Counted from the stretch's first letter, positions 7,128-15,799 are shown. The stretch is DNA of 24,802 nt from JBLKSS01 sp047607725 (GCF_047607725.1 NZ_JBLKSS010000027.1:1-24802); one strand, 5' to 3'. Program-made: numbers and translations. Notes: generated by a model from the letters alone, not told the origin.

Positions 7128-8291
7128 CATCAGTTTAAGAATTATATTGTGGATTTTGCCCAGGAAGTGGATGTTGAGCTGAAAGGCGAGGTGATTATCC
7201 TGCCCAACGGTGCCGAGCTGCACTTTTTGAGCACCAATACCAATACCGCCCAGGGGCGTTCCGGTAACCTCTATCTGGACGAATATTTCTGGATCCCCGG
7301 CTTTCGCAAGTTGCGTAAGGTGGCGTCCGGCATGGCCTCGCAAAATCGCTACCGGTTAACCTATTTTTCTACCCCGTCGAGTGTGACCCATGAAACTTAT
7401 GCCTTCTGGAACGGCACGCTGTTTAACAAGGGGAAAGCGGCCGCCCGGCAGAAAGACATCGATGTCAGCCATCAGCGGCTGGCCGGTGGCGTGCTGTGTG
7501 AGGATAAACAGTTCCGGCAGATTGTCACCGTAGAGGACGCGGTACGCGGGGGCTGCAACCTGCTGACTATCGACGATCTGCGCGCCGAAAACAGCGATGA
7601 GGATTTTGCCAACCTCTATCTGTGCCACTTTATTGATGATGCCACCGCCACCTTCTCCCTGGCGGAAATGGAACGCTGCATGGTGGACAGCTGGGTACGC
7701 TGGACAGATGTGAAACCCTTTGCCCGGCGGCCGGCCGCCGATCGCGAAGTCTGGATAGGCTACGATCCGGCCAGCTCCGAGCACGGCGACAGCGCCGGCT
7801 GTGCAGTGGTGATGCCCCCGCGTGTGCCGGGCGGCCCGTTTCGGGTACTGGAGCGCCCCCAGTGGAAAGGCATGGATTTTACCGCCCAGGCCGCCAATAT
7901 CAAGGGGCTGACCGAGCGCTACAACGTGACCTATATCGGCATTGACAATACCGGCCTGGGCCGCGCGGTATCCCAGTTGGTTCGCCAGTTTTTTCCCGCC
8001 GTCAACACCATCAACTACAGCCTGGAAATGAAAACCGATCTGGTGCTGAAAGCCAAGGATGTCATCCGCGCCGGACGTCTGGAGTTTGATGCGGGCTGCC
8101 TGGATATCGCCAAGGCGTTTATGGCTATCCGCCGACAACTGACCGCCTCCGGTCGTCGGGCCACCTATGTCACCAGCCGCGCCGAAGGCGTCAACCACGG
8201 CGACGTCGCCTGGGCGGTGATGCATGCCTTGTTAAATGAACCCCTCGAAGGGACAACCGGCACTAACGCCGGCTTTATGGAGATATTTTAA
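7128..8291 (+). pseudogene. P: P2-like terminase large subunit, N-terminus lost
   Basis: The open frame enters directly from the MITE (7128, HQFKNYIVDFAQEV) and gives ~387 residues; P2 gpP has about 590, so the N-terminal ~200 including the Walker A part of the packaging ATPase are missing. The retained part has the Walker B-like LYLDEYFW, the Ser/Thr-Pro segment TYFSTPSSVTHE, and the nuclease domain with the metal-binding pattern GYDPASSEHGD, YIGIDNTGLG and NHGDVAWAV. In an intact phage this protein would cut and package DNA with the portal. A GTG at 7149 could restart translation but would still give a non-functional ATPase. It is followed after one base by gene Q, the normal P2 P-Q order. 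Confidence 0.9.
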
Positions 8292-8292
8292 G

Positions 8293-9324
8293 ATGCGTAA
8301 ATCCCGCAAGGGGCCAAAAACAGGCCCGCAACCGCGCACGGGCGCGCCACATGCCGAGGTGTTTACCTTTGATGATCCGCTCCCCATGATGGATCGGCGT
8401 GAAATGCTCGATTATCTGGAATGTGCCATCGTCGATCGCTGGTATGCGCCGCCAGTGTCCTTTAACGGGCTGGCGAAGACCTTTCGCGCAGCGGTGCATC
8501 ACAGTTCCCCAATTTATATGAAACGCAATGTGTTGGTGAGCCTGTTTCAGCCCCACCGCCTGCTATCCAAGCAGAATTTTAGCCGCTTTGCGCTCGATTT
8601 TATGGTGTTTGGCAACGCCTTTCTTGAAAGCCGGGTGAACCGGCTGGGTGAGGTGATGACACTCACCCCCAGCCCGGCCAAGTATACCCGCGTGGGGGTT
8701 GAGCCAGGCACCTATTGGTATGTCGCCCAGCCTCAGACACCCCATCAGTTTGCGTCAGGCGCGGTATTTCATCTGCTGGATCCGGATATTAACCAGGAGA
8801 TTTACGGCGTGCCGGAGTACCTCTCCGCCCTGAACTCGGTGTGGCTGAATGAAGCGGCGACGCTGTTTCGTCGCAAGTACTACCTCAATGGCAGCCATGC
8901 AGGTTTTATCCTGTACATGAACGATGCGGCGCAGAGTCAGGACGATATCGACGCCCTGCGCAAGGCAATGAAAGAATCGAAAGGCCCAGGAAACTTCCGC
9001 AACCTGTTTATGTATGCGCCGAACGGCAAAAAAGACGGGTTGCAGCTTATCCCGCTGGCCGAGGTGGCGGCAAAGGATGAGTTTATGCACATCAAAAACA
9101 CCAGCCGGGATGATCAGCTGGCCGCGCAGCGCATCCCGCCTCAACTGATGGGGATTTTACCCAACAATACCGGCGGCTTTGGTGATGTGGAAAAAGCGGC
9201 GCGGGTGTTTGCCATCAATGAGCTTGCCCCTCTCCAGCAACGTCTGAGCGAAATTAACGATTGGGTGGGTGAGGAGGTGGTGCGATTTAAGCCCTATGAG
9301 CTGCTGGATAATGCGGCCGGATAA
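8293..9324 (+). CDS. Q: P2-like portal protein gpQ
   Basis: The 343-residue product is the usual length for P2 gpQ. The pattern is that of the PBSX/P2 portal family: FTFDDPLPMMDRREMLDYLE near the start, FALDFMVFGNAFLE, YWYVAQPQTP, NQEIYGVPEYLSALNSVWLN, then KNTSRDDQLAAQRIPPQLMG and NTGGFGDVEKAARVF. The portal forms the dodecameric channel at one capsid vertex. The ATG at 8293 starts one base after the terminase stop, indicating translational coupling. The ORF is uninterrupted although the capsid and tail genes it served are gone. Confidence 0.92.
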   Translation: MRKSRKGPKTGPQPRTGAPHAEVFTFDDPLPMMDRREMLDYLECAIVDRWYAPPVSFNGLAKTFRAAVHHSSPIYMKRNVLVSLFQPHRLLSKQNFSRFALDFMVFGNAFLESRVNRLGEVMTLTPSPAKYTRVGVEPGTYWYVAQPQTPHQFASGAVFHLLDPDINQEIYGVPEYLSALNSVWLNEAATLFRRKYYLNGSHAGFILYMNDAAQSQDDIDALRKAMKESKGPGNFRNLFMYAPNGKKDGLQLIPLAEVAAKDEFMHIKNTSRDDQLAAQRIPPQLMGILPNNTGGFGDVEKAARVFAINELAPLQQRLSEINDWVGEEVVRFKPYELLDNAAG

Positions 9325-9399
9325 GCCACCAAAACGGCGCTCACGACAACGCCAAAGAGTGCAACACAGGGGCGCAACAAAACGCAACACTTTTTTTGA

Positions 9400-9421
9400 G
9401 AAAAAATCGGCCTGAAAGCCG
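9400..9421 (-). terminator. Candidate intrinsic terminator (minus direction)
   Basis: On the minus strand CGGC-TTTCAG-GCCG is followed by ATTTTTTC. The stem is only 4-5 bp, so efficiency is doubtful. It would stop leftward transcription from the cargo genes before it enters Q. Confidence 0.35.
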
Positions 9422-9479
9422 CGTCGGACAAGGGTTTATGGGGTATGGATGGGTGCATAAAAAGTGAATACAGCGTGCA

Positions 9480-9499
9480 GGCGCGGGGGGACTGCGCGC
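9480..9499 (+). other. Candidate cos site
   Basis: The 20-bp sequence GGCGCGGGGGGACTGCGCGC resembles the P2/186-type cos core (GGCGAGGCGGGGAAAGCAC followed by TGCGCGC in P2, from memory), with a shorter spacer. It is at the expected place, downstream of the portal gene. The resemblance is partial and rests on a G-rich motif, so it remains a candidate. Confidence 0.4.
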
Positions 9500-9673
9500 A
9501 AAGGGGTCTGGAAGGCAAAATCAACCTTGCGCTCTGGCGCATGAAAGCCATTCTGTGAAGCGCGCGTTTTCAGAACGAGAAAGCCGCTTTCTCAGCGCAA
9601 CACCTCGCCATAGTCCATACAGGCGCTCTGAGAGGATCACATGGGTTTGATATGACGGTGAATAGCAGGTATG

Positions 9674-9693
9674 TTATTCATTTTTATGAATAA
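9674..9693. repeat. AT-rich inverted repeat upstream of HAD gene
   Basis: TTATTCAT and ATGAATAA form 8-bp arms with a TTTT loop, about 70 bp before the HAD start codon. It could be a regulator-binding palindrome or a weak hairpin; no consensus is recognised. Confidence 0.4.
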
Positions 9694-9762
9694 GCAGGCA
9701 TTTCGCTTATCCAACAGCAGTCAGGGCAAGGCAGAATGCACGGGCTTTAGGAGAATCAGTAT

Positions 9763-10128
9763 ATGGGATGGATAGGCGTTGACCTGGACGGCACGCTGGC
9801 CGAGTCACGCACAGGCCAGAGTGCGCGCATCGGTAAACCGGTGGGGCCGATGATGCAACGCATCAGGCGCTGGCTGAGTGAAGGGCGCGAGGTCAGGATT
9901 TTTACCGCACGGGCGGCGACAGCGGACGGTGTCCGCGCGGTGCAAAGCTGGCTGCGCACGCAGGGGCTGCCGGCGTTGCCGGTAACGAATATCAAAGACA
10001 GCGAGATGCTGCAGCTATGGGATGATCGGGCGATCCGGGTGGTGAAAAATACTGGCAAGGTCTGCGCGGGATGCGAAAAGTGCCAAGCACTGACCGCTGA
10101 AGGTCAGGGGATTTTGACGGATTGTTGA
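9763..10128 (+). CDS. Small HAD-like phosphatase (phage moron)
   Basis: The 121-residue product has the HAD motifs: motif I GVDLDGTL (nucleophile Asp7, Asp9), motif II FTARAA, and a late KDSEMLQLWDDRAI carrying the conserved Lys and Asp pair. It has no cap domain, as in minimal phage-encoded HAD phosphatases, and is predicted to be a cytoplasmic phosphohydrolase of unknown substrate. The C-terminus is unusual, with four cysteines (VCAGCEKCQ and a final DC). AGGAGAA lies upstream of ATG 9763. It sits at the P2 cargo position and its last bases overlap the 3' end of the convergent deubiquitinase gene by 25 bp. Confidence 0.78.
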   Translation: MGWIGVDLDGTLAESRTGQSARIGKPVGPMMQRIRRWLSEGREVRIFTARAATADGVRAVQSWLRTQGLPALPVTNIKDSEMLQLWDDRAIRVVKNTGKVCAGCEKCQALTAEGQGILTDC

Positions 10129-11222
10129 TATACCCGTAATTGTTGCAGCCAGATCCGGGAGGATACATTATCTAATAAAGAGCCATATAACTCAGCTCGG
10201 CCTCTTTGATTAAACAACATTTGTTCGGTACTATTTAGTTCTGAAAATGATTTCACAAATTTAGTCAAAGATTCATACGGTGTTTTGTTTTGGTTTTTTG
10301 CTATATATTTCATGGTATTAAAAACAAACAAACCACAGGCATTAGGTGCGTTTTCTTGGAGCGATTCTTGTACTACTGAAACTTCATTGGCTCCAAGAAA
10401 TTCCGTAAGTGTTTGTATGAAATTCATTTCTTTGTTATTTAGATAATTTGTACTATCAAACAATATTGCTGATTTATCTCCCAAGTCAGTCGTAGACAAC
10501 CCAAACAAAACCCAATGACCTCTAAACAGTAAGGGGATAAAATCTCCTGATGAAGGTGTTTGTTCTCCCTTATTGTCAATGTTTAGCAATGTAGACAATA
10601 ATTTTTGTGGTATATGTTCATTATCAATAGCAGTAGCGGGTATTTCTACCGCATCATGGAATTTAAAACCACCTTCTTTACTATTTAGTGACTTAGAAAT
10701 GGAGTCCAACTCCGCTGAAGTGATTAATCGGTTTGTGTGGAAAAATGATGAGCTGACGGGCTCCCCATCATCAACACAGGCACAAAAGTTTATATTTTTA
10801 TTTATTTCTTCTAAAATTTCTTCTCTCTGTTGTGATCTTTCTTGAGTTTCAAAACCCGTCATGATTAAAATTTTATCAGGTATAGACCATGCCTCTTCTG
10901 GTGTTTTGTTTTTATTTCTTCCTTGCACGATCTCGCATAACTTTAAACTGTCTTTTCCTAGTTGTTCCTTTAGGTCAGGATGCCCGGCCTCCTTTCCTGT
11001 ATACAAATCAAAAAGAAAAGATTTGGCCTCTAATCCAGCAGGGCTGTTCTCACACGCTAATGTAAATAAAGCGTCAATACTAAAATCATCATTATTCCGA
11101 GCAGCGCTTTTTAAAGTTTCAAGTGAAGAAAGGTTATATACATATTCCATTTTGCTATTTTCTTTTGCATGAACGGAATAAGCATTTAATGCAGGTGAGC
11201 GGGAAATAGAAAGTGCAGTCAT
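10104..11222 (-). CDS. sseL: SseL-like deubiquitinase (CE-clan cysteine protease), putative T3SS effector
   Basis: The 372-residue product matches Salmonella SseL along most of its length as I recall that sequence. The N-terminal helical region (IDALFTLACENS, then FLFDLYTGKEAGHPD) parallels SseL's IDLLCNLALRN and LFDLFSGKRSGSPD. The protease domain has a CE-clan triad: His236 (RGHWVLFGL), Asp256 (ILFDSTNY), Gln289 as oxyanion residue, and Cys296 in NAPNACGLFVF. The tail (SELNSTEQMLFNQRGRAELY) also parallels SseL. SseL and its relative ElaD remove ubiquitin chains from host proteins; SseL is injected by SPI-2. All catalytic residues are present and nothing interrupts the frame. Base composition is clearly AT-richer than the phage genes, indicating separate acquisition. 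It lies 32 bp after the rpn-like gene on the same strand. ATG 11150 (MEYVYN) is an alternative start. Confidence 0.88.
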   Translation of the reverse strand: MTALSISRSPALNAYSVHAKENSKMEYVYNLSSLETLKSAARNNDDFSIDALFTLACENSPAGLEAKSFLFDLYTGKEAGHPDLKEQLGKDSLKLCEIVQGRNKNKTPEEAWSIPDKILIMTGFETQERSQQREEILEEINKNINFCACVDDGEPVSSSFFHTNRLITSAELDSISKSLNSKEGGFKFHDAVEIPATAIDNEHIPQKLLSTLLNIDNKGEQTPSSGDFIPLLFRGHWVLFGLSTTDLGDKSAILFDSTNYLNNKEMNFIQTLTEFLGANEVSVVQESLQENAPNACGLFVFNTMKYIAKNQNKTPYESLTKFVKSFSELNSTEQMLFNQRGRAELYGSLLDNVSSRIWLQQLRVYQQSVKIP

Positions 11223-11254
11223 TTTTAACCCTTACTATTTTAATAAAAATAAAG

Positions 11255-12133
11255 TTATAAGTTGTCGAGTTCCGCATCGTTTAGCCCTGTGGAAAGCTTA
11301 ACGACTTCTCTGTCAACACCATTAGCCAGAAGCTGGCGGGCGATCTGAATGCGGGTTTCCTGTCGGCCTTCCTGTCGGCCTTTCAGTCTTAGCTGCTCTG
11401 CAATAGTCATAATATCCTCCCGGTAATTCGCTATCTGCGCGGCAATATCATGCAGAAATTGCTCTGCATCCGACGTGTTTCCTCGCTCAACAATATAATA
11501 CATCAATCCCTGAAACTGCTCACGTGGCACGGACCACTGTTGCAGTAGCCGGGCAATATCGCTGGCTAACTCCAGCATATCGCGGGTACGGATATGCTTC
11601 TGAACCAGCTCCAGCAAGGCGACGCGCCGGTGAGTCAATATCTCATCATCCGGCATCGCGGTGATATCAACCAACGGAAAAGCTTGCATATAGACTGATT
11701 TTGCCAGCTCAGGATCGGCAAAGCAATCCAGCCAGCGTGTGCTATACGGATAGGGAGAAGTGCGTCCATGATAGAAAAGCAGCGAGATCACCACAGGAAG
11801 CTTTTCATGTCCTTGGTCAATATGCCGCTGCATGGCTGCCAGGCTGTAGCGATGCAGGCGCAGTGGCATCAGTTTTTCTGGTCGGCTCTGGTGCTCAATA
11901 AGACAGTAGATGTAACTTGCGCTGGCCGTCGTCTCTACCGAATACAGCATATCAGAGAGCCGGCTGCGCAGGTCATCTTCGACGAAAGAGCCGGACTCCA
12001 TCGCCAGCGTGCTTAAGTCGCAACGTGTTCTGATGGAGGGCGGCAGGTGGATATCAAGAAAATCTCGAGCAACTGCAATATCGCCGAGGAATTTTTTGAA
12101 TAGCGCATCGTGATGTAATGGTGTCTTTGGCAT
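11255..12133 (-). CDS. Rpn family nuclease (YhgA-like, PD-(D/E)XK)
   Basis: The 292 residues equal the usual length of the Rpn/YhgA-like 'transposase_31' family. Characteristic features are the opening HHDALFKKFLGDIAVARDFL, then ESGSFVEDDLRSRLSDMLY, YIYCLIEHQS (catalytic strand of the PD-(D/E)XK fold, Glu/Gln-containing), MPLRLHRYSLAAMQRHID, VVISLLFYHGRTSPYPYS and a C-terminal LKGRQEGRQETRIQIARQLL helix. E. coli RpnA is a DNA endonuclease that promotes RecA-independent recombination. It is intact, with the family's usual end (TGLNDAELDNL). It is a common passenger of mobile regions and here lies directly upstream of the sseL-like gene. Confidence 0.9.
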   Translation of the reverse strand: MPKTPLHHDALFKKFLGDIAVARDFLDIHLPPSIRTRCDLSTLAMESGSFVEDDLRSRLSDMLYSVETTASASYIYCLIEHQSRPEKLMPLRLHRYSLAAMQRHIDQGHEKLPVVISLLFYHGRTSPYPYSTRWLDCFADPELAKSVYMQAFPLVDITAMPDDEILTHRRVALLELVQKHIRTRDMLELASDIARLLQQWSVPREQFQGLMYYIVERGNTSDAEQFLHDIAAQIANYREDIMTIAEQLRLKGRQEGRQETRIQIARQLLANGVDREVVKLSTGLNDAELDNL

Positions 12134-12199
12134 AGGGTAAAGTTTAGCGAAAAAATTTAAACAAAAATGAGATCGGACGCCTGGTCATCACCATTTTTA

Positions 12200-12409
12200 T
12201 TATCTCACGGGCCGCTGACGCTTGGCATACTGGTGTTTTTCCCAATCTTCCCGGCATTCCGGGCAGCAAAAATTGCCGAGGGTTTCCTCTTCACAATTGT
12301 AGCAGCGGCCAGTGATCGGCATCGGACGGTAACGCCGTCTTGCTTCAGCAATCGCGCGCTCACGGAACAACGCCTCCCGTTCGCTGGCAATATCGATAAT
12401 ATCAGGCAT
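12200..12409 (-). CDS. TraR/DksA-type zinc finger protein
   Basis: A 69-residue protein with a four-cysteine zinc finger (CYNCEEETLGNFCCPECRE) after an N-terminal helix (IASEREALFRERAIAEARRR). This is the layout of phage/plasmid TraR-DksA proteins, which bind the RNA polymerase secondary channel and alter promoter choice. P2-related phages carry such a gene near A. Its ATG overlaps the end of the preceding gene on the minus strand, consistent with an operon. Confidence 0.75.
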   Translation of the reverse strand: MPDIIDIASEREALFRERAIAEARRRYRPMPITGRCYNCEEETLGNFCCPECREDWEKHQYAKRQRPVR

Positions 12410-12681
12410 CGGGTCGCCCTTTCATGACCGCCTGCGCTGTCCTGCCAGCCGTACAGCAGGTAAATCCCGTCGGCGCACTGCAACATGGCCAGGCCGATGC
12501 GCATGTAGTCAGCCTCGGAAAGGCCATCCGGCAGCATGGCGGGATTGAGTGGAATAGCGCCCTGAGCGGATAGCCGGACAGCGGCCAGGGAAAAAGCTGT
12601 CCGGTTGAAATCAGGCTTTCTAGTCATGGGACCGGCAATGTATATCACCTTTGTTTGCATGTCAGTATCTTGAATATTCAT
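12205..12681 (-). CDS. DUF4406-like protein with aberrant C-terminus
   Basis: The first ~75 residues have the nucleoside-2-deoxyribosyltransferase-like DUF4406 pattern: KVIYIAGPMTRKPDFNRTAF, LSAQGAIPLNPAMLPDGLSE and CADGIYLLYGWQDSAG. After that the frame runs through the whole zinc-finger gene in another phase, giving an Arg/Cys-rich tail with no family character. A one-base shift near 12420 would end the protein at TGA 12402-12404, overlapping the zinc-finger start in normal phage style. I therefore think the gene has suffered a small indel near its 3' end. The substrate of DUF4406 proteins is unknown. The start could be M1 (12681) or the next ATG at 12660. Confidence 0.65.
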   Translation of the reverse strand: MNIQDTDMQTKVIYIAGPMTRKPDFNRTAFSLAAVRLSAQGAIPLNPAMLPDGLSEADYMRIGLAMLQCADGIYLLYGWQDSAGGHERATRCLILSILPANGRRCSVSARLLKQDGVTVRCRSLAAATIVKRKPSAIFAARNAGKIGKNTSMPSVSGP

Positions 12682-12737
12682 TGTTTATCCATCTGTTTTA
12701 TTTTCATATTTTTTTATCAGGTCGCACGGCGGCCATG

Positions 12738-14906
12738 TTAGCCTGCGGGATCATACAACCCCAAGGTCACCTTTCGTTTGCATAGCCGCCCGACGCGCCA
12801 CATCAATGCGGCGGCTTTTTCGGCAGCGCTGGGCGCACGGGCAAGCAGTACTCCGGTTGCCAGGGCGCAATAGCGCTGGCCGTCAATTTTCATCACCTTA
12901 CCTTCAGCCAAAGACCGGACGTCCCCAGGACTCAGAACCAGGCCTTTTTCTGCGGCATAACTATAAATTTTCTCAATGCGGGTATTTAAGGCCGCCTCGG
13001 GGGACGGTAATGGCGGCGTTGTGCGCCAATCTGGGGTCGGCGGTCCCGGATCCCCCGTACAGTTAGTGACAGAACTCCGAGGCAACGCGTCTGCGTTGCT
13101 CACGTCAACGGCCAACTTCGGCACAATCTTCCACTGCTTCAACCGGGTCAGGATCGGCGAGTCCCCGCCAACGACCGTATCGAACAGGCCGCGGATACTG
13201 AGCATTTCCTCGCCGTACTGATTGAGTACCTCGGCGGGCTGGTACCAGGTGCGCACCGCCAGATCATCACGCTTGACCAGTGGCCCGCCCTGGGCATTGA
13301 CATACCCCGCCCAGTCGGGGGCGTTGGCTGCATCGTGGCAGGCGGCAAATTCCACACTCAGGCCGTGCGCGGTTTCGCTGTCATTCAGGCGGCGCAGCTC
13401 CCGCCAGACGGTGACGGGAATGCAGCCAATAAACTGAAATTGACGAATGCCCCAGCGTGAGGCCCAGGCGGTCGCGCGCTGCGCGCTTTCCTTTATCGGT
13501 CTGCCGCTTTCGTCGTCGGTTTCACCGTCCATGGCGTAGCCGTCGATGTTTTTCGAGATGTATTTGGCAACGTACCCGGTGGCGCTGCCTTTTTCTGGAT
13601 CCATTGTTTTTGTATGGAACCTTGCCTTTGCGGCGACGGCGCTGCGTAATTCTTCGCAGTCTGCCGCCGTGGCATAGTCGCGCAGGATTTCCAGGATGCG
13701 GGGCATGTCTTCCGGGCGGGCAAATATCAGTAAATGGGCGTGCGGCGTACCGTCATGATGTGGCTCAGCGGAGCGCATATCGAAAAAGCGCAGTTTCTGG
13801 CGATGCCATTTGGCGCGCGCGCAGGCCCAGACACCATTGAGGTAGCGTTGAGTGTCCGCCGGGCTGGCCCCATTCCATTTACGGTTAACGCGCCCGTTTT
13901 CCAGCGTGACGTGATAACTTGAGGGCGCGGTGATGGTCACAAATTCGCCAACATAGCCTTGGGCGTTGGAAATGTCCTCATACCCCCGTAGTCGTACCAT
14001 CAGCTCAGTGCGTCGAATGGCGGGATTGGCCTGGCTGGCGGCATAGCCATCCATCAGGCTGATACGGTTACCCTCTTCGTCTTCCAGCTCCATGCATTTA
14101 CGCCACTCGTGCGAGCGCCGCCGCTGCTCGTGCCAGTCACGCAAGGCGGTTGTGCTGACGTTCGGGGAGGCGTGCTTATGGACATACCCCATGGCGATAG
14201 CCAGATGTTCACGCCAGCGGTTGGCGGTACGGCGCAGGTTGTTCAGCCACCATCGCGCATCACACATTCGCCTGATGGCCGGCTGGGCATCAAAGGGAAC
14301 AAAACATTTTTCCAGCTTGCTCCAGAGTGGCGGCTGTAGGCCCAGCAGGCGGGTGATCCGGGCCAGGTGGTGATAGTGGTCATAGACGATGCGCCACTCG
14401 CTTTTATCGCCCTGAGCGCGGGTCAGGCGGGTCACTTCCGTGGCGGCAACATGGGCGGCGGCGTTCGCCAGGGACTTAAGCGCCTGACTGTCCAGGTCGG
14501 GCTGACGCTGACGCTGGGTGCGCAGGCGCAAAAAGGCCACCACGCCATTATGCTGGGGGGACTGGGTTGCGCGGTCGCCAAACAGCGCGCGGAAATCGTT
14601 ATCTGCTATCTCATCCAGGCGGTAACCGGCGTTTACACGCGCAATGCGCGGTAACATCACCTTAACCACCGACTCGGTTAGCCAGCTGCGGGCGCTGTCA
14701 AAGCCCTTTTGCTTTTCGCGCTGGTCAAAGCGCCAGTAAATACTTGAACTCACCGTTTCCAGCTGGTCGTCAACCTGCTTTTTCGCCTGGAGATAGTCCT
14801 TACGGCGAAGTTCAGCAAGGCGCATTTCCTCATGGGTCGGGATACCCCGCTCAATCGGCAGCAGCGGCTTGCTGTTCCAGGGGTAGACGACGCTGGACTG
14901 TGGCAT
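12738..14906 (-). CDS. A: P2-like replication initiator gpA (HUH endonuclease)
   Basis: With the ATG at 14906 the product has 722 residues; P2 gpA has about 761. It starts rolling-circle replication by nicking ori and joining covalently to the 5' end. The HUH metal site is HDGTPHAHLL (His389 and His391), and the paired catalytic tyrosines are Tyr445 and Tyr449 in YVAKYISKN, close to Tyr450/454 of P2 gpA. The longer frame from 14990 is rejected because it runs into the dam gene; the chosen ATG starts one base after the dam stop (TGATATG) with GGAG upstream, implying coupling. In P2 the ori lies inside A and the protein acts in cis. The frame is fully intact. Confidence 0.93.
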   Translation of the reverse strand: MPQSSVVYPWNSKPLLPIERGIPTHEEMRLAELRRKDYLQAKKQVDDQLETVSSSIYWRFDQREKQKGFDSARSWLTESVVKVMLPRIARVNAGYRLDEIADNDFRALFGDRATQSPQHNGVVAFLRLRTQRQRQPDLDSQALKSLANAAAHVAATEVTRLTRAQGDKSEWRIVYDHYHHLARITRLLGLQPPLWSKLEKCFVPFDAQPAIRRMCDARWWLNNLRRTANRWREHLAIAMGYVHKHASPNVSTTALRDWHEQRRRSHEWRKCMELEDEEGNRISLMDGYAASQANPAIRRTELMVRLRGYEDISNAQGYVGEFVTITAPSSYHVTLENGRVNRKWNGASPADTQRYLNGVWACARAKWHRQKLRFFDMRSAEPHHDGTPHAHLLIFARPEDMPRILEILRDYATAADCEELRSAVAAKARFHTKTMDPEKGSATGYVAKYISKNIDGYAMDGETDDESGRPIKESAQRATAWASRWGIRQFQFIGCIPVTVWRELRRLNDSETAHGLSVEFAACHDAANAPDWAGYVNAQGGPLVKRDDLAVRTWYQPAEVLNQYGEEMLSIRGLFDTVVGGDSPILTRLKQWKIVPKLAVDVSNADALPRSSVTNCTGDPGPPTPDWRTTPPLPSPEAALNTRIEKIYSYAAEKGLVLSPGDVRSLAEGKVMKIDGQRYCALATGVLLARAPSAAEKAAALMWRVGRLCKRKVTLGLYDPAG

Positions 14907-14907
14907 A

Positions 14908-15789
14908 TCAGACAAACTCCAGCCACTCAAACGAGAAATCATCTGTTTCGGAGGTCGACGGGCGAGACTGCCGCCCCGGCAGCGTGGCAATCACTTCCCC
15001 GGCTTTACCCCGGCTAGCCCCCTTGGCGGCGATGCTGTAATGGGTGTGCGTGTAGTGAAACGTAAAACCCCGATAGGCGGCGTGGGTCTTGAGGGTATTG
15101 CTGCCCGAGAGCACAACAGGGACGTCCCAGCGCGGGTGGGTCTCAGTCAGGGCATCAGCCAACGCCTGATGTTCTTCATCCCGAAAAGGCGTGATGTAAT
15201 AACCCGTGAAGCCGTCCCTACCTTCAGGTGGCAAATAAGGTGGATCGGCATAAACTGCGCAATGCTCGTCAACATGAAACGCCAGTGTTTCTTCAAAGGG
15301 CAGGCAGACAAACCGGGTATGGGTATCGCGCGCCTTTTCGGCGAACAGGCGGATTTCCGCCGCGGGGAAATAGGGCTTTTTGTAACGGCCGTACGGGACG
15401 TTAAATTCGCCACGTAGGTTGTAACGGCATAGGCCGTTGTAGCCATGGCGATTCAGGTAAAGGAACACGGCGGCACGGTTGAGGCCCCTGGTCGCTCGCC
15501 ATTGGGCGAAATCGGTGCGGTAACGGAAATAGTCACCAGAGTTGTTGGCGCGTCTGAATAGCGGCAGCGCCGCCTGTATGACGCTCTCTGGGCTATCAAC
15601 GACCGTCTGGTAGAAATTGATAAGGTCCGGGTTAATGTCCGCCAGCACATAGCGGCGATAGTCGGTATCGAGGAAAACCGAGGCACCGCCGACAAAAGGT
15701 TCAACCAGACAGTCAGCGGCCGGCAGGAAGGGCCGCAAGCGGGGCATCAGGCGAGACTTGCCGCCCGCTCATTTCAGGATAGGTTTCAT
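14908..15789 (-). pseudogene. dam: Phage Dam-type adenine methyltransferase, nonsense mutation in motif X
   Basis: This is a D12-class N6-adenine methyltransferase. It retains VEPFVGGASVFLDTD (SAM motif I region), NRHGYNGLCRYN, and the catalytic DPPY in VYADPPYLPP, then VVLSGSNT. The natural start is ATG 15789: reading on gives MKPILK-stop-AGGKSRLMPRLRPFL. The family motif is KWAGGK, so the Trp codon TGG has become TGA (15769-15771). Translation could restart at ATG 15747, giving 279 residues without motif X, which contributes to the SAM pocket, so activity is unlikely. The gene lies between exonuclease and A, coupled to both. Confidence 0.88.
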
Positions 15790-15799
15790 CTGCGTGTCC

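Larger units (their letters stand above)
9325..9762. other. Non-coding interval between portal and HAD gene
   Basis: No gene is seen. The interval holds a minus-strand hairpin with a U-run (9400-9421), a candidate cos sequence (9480-9499) and an AT-rich inverted repeat (9674-9693), then AGGAGAA just before the next start. In P2 the cos site lies at this side of Q. Confidence 0.6.

Noticed and set aside
7356..8225. 289-codon minus-strand ORF antisense to terminase P
   Set aside because: Gly/His/Ala-rich composition with no domain; it is the complement of a clear terminase frame in GC-rich DNA.
12738..14990. Longer gpA start at 14990 and several ORFs antisense to A
   Set aside because: The extension overlaps dam and lacks a ribosome binding site; the antisense ORFs have shadow-like composition.
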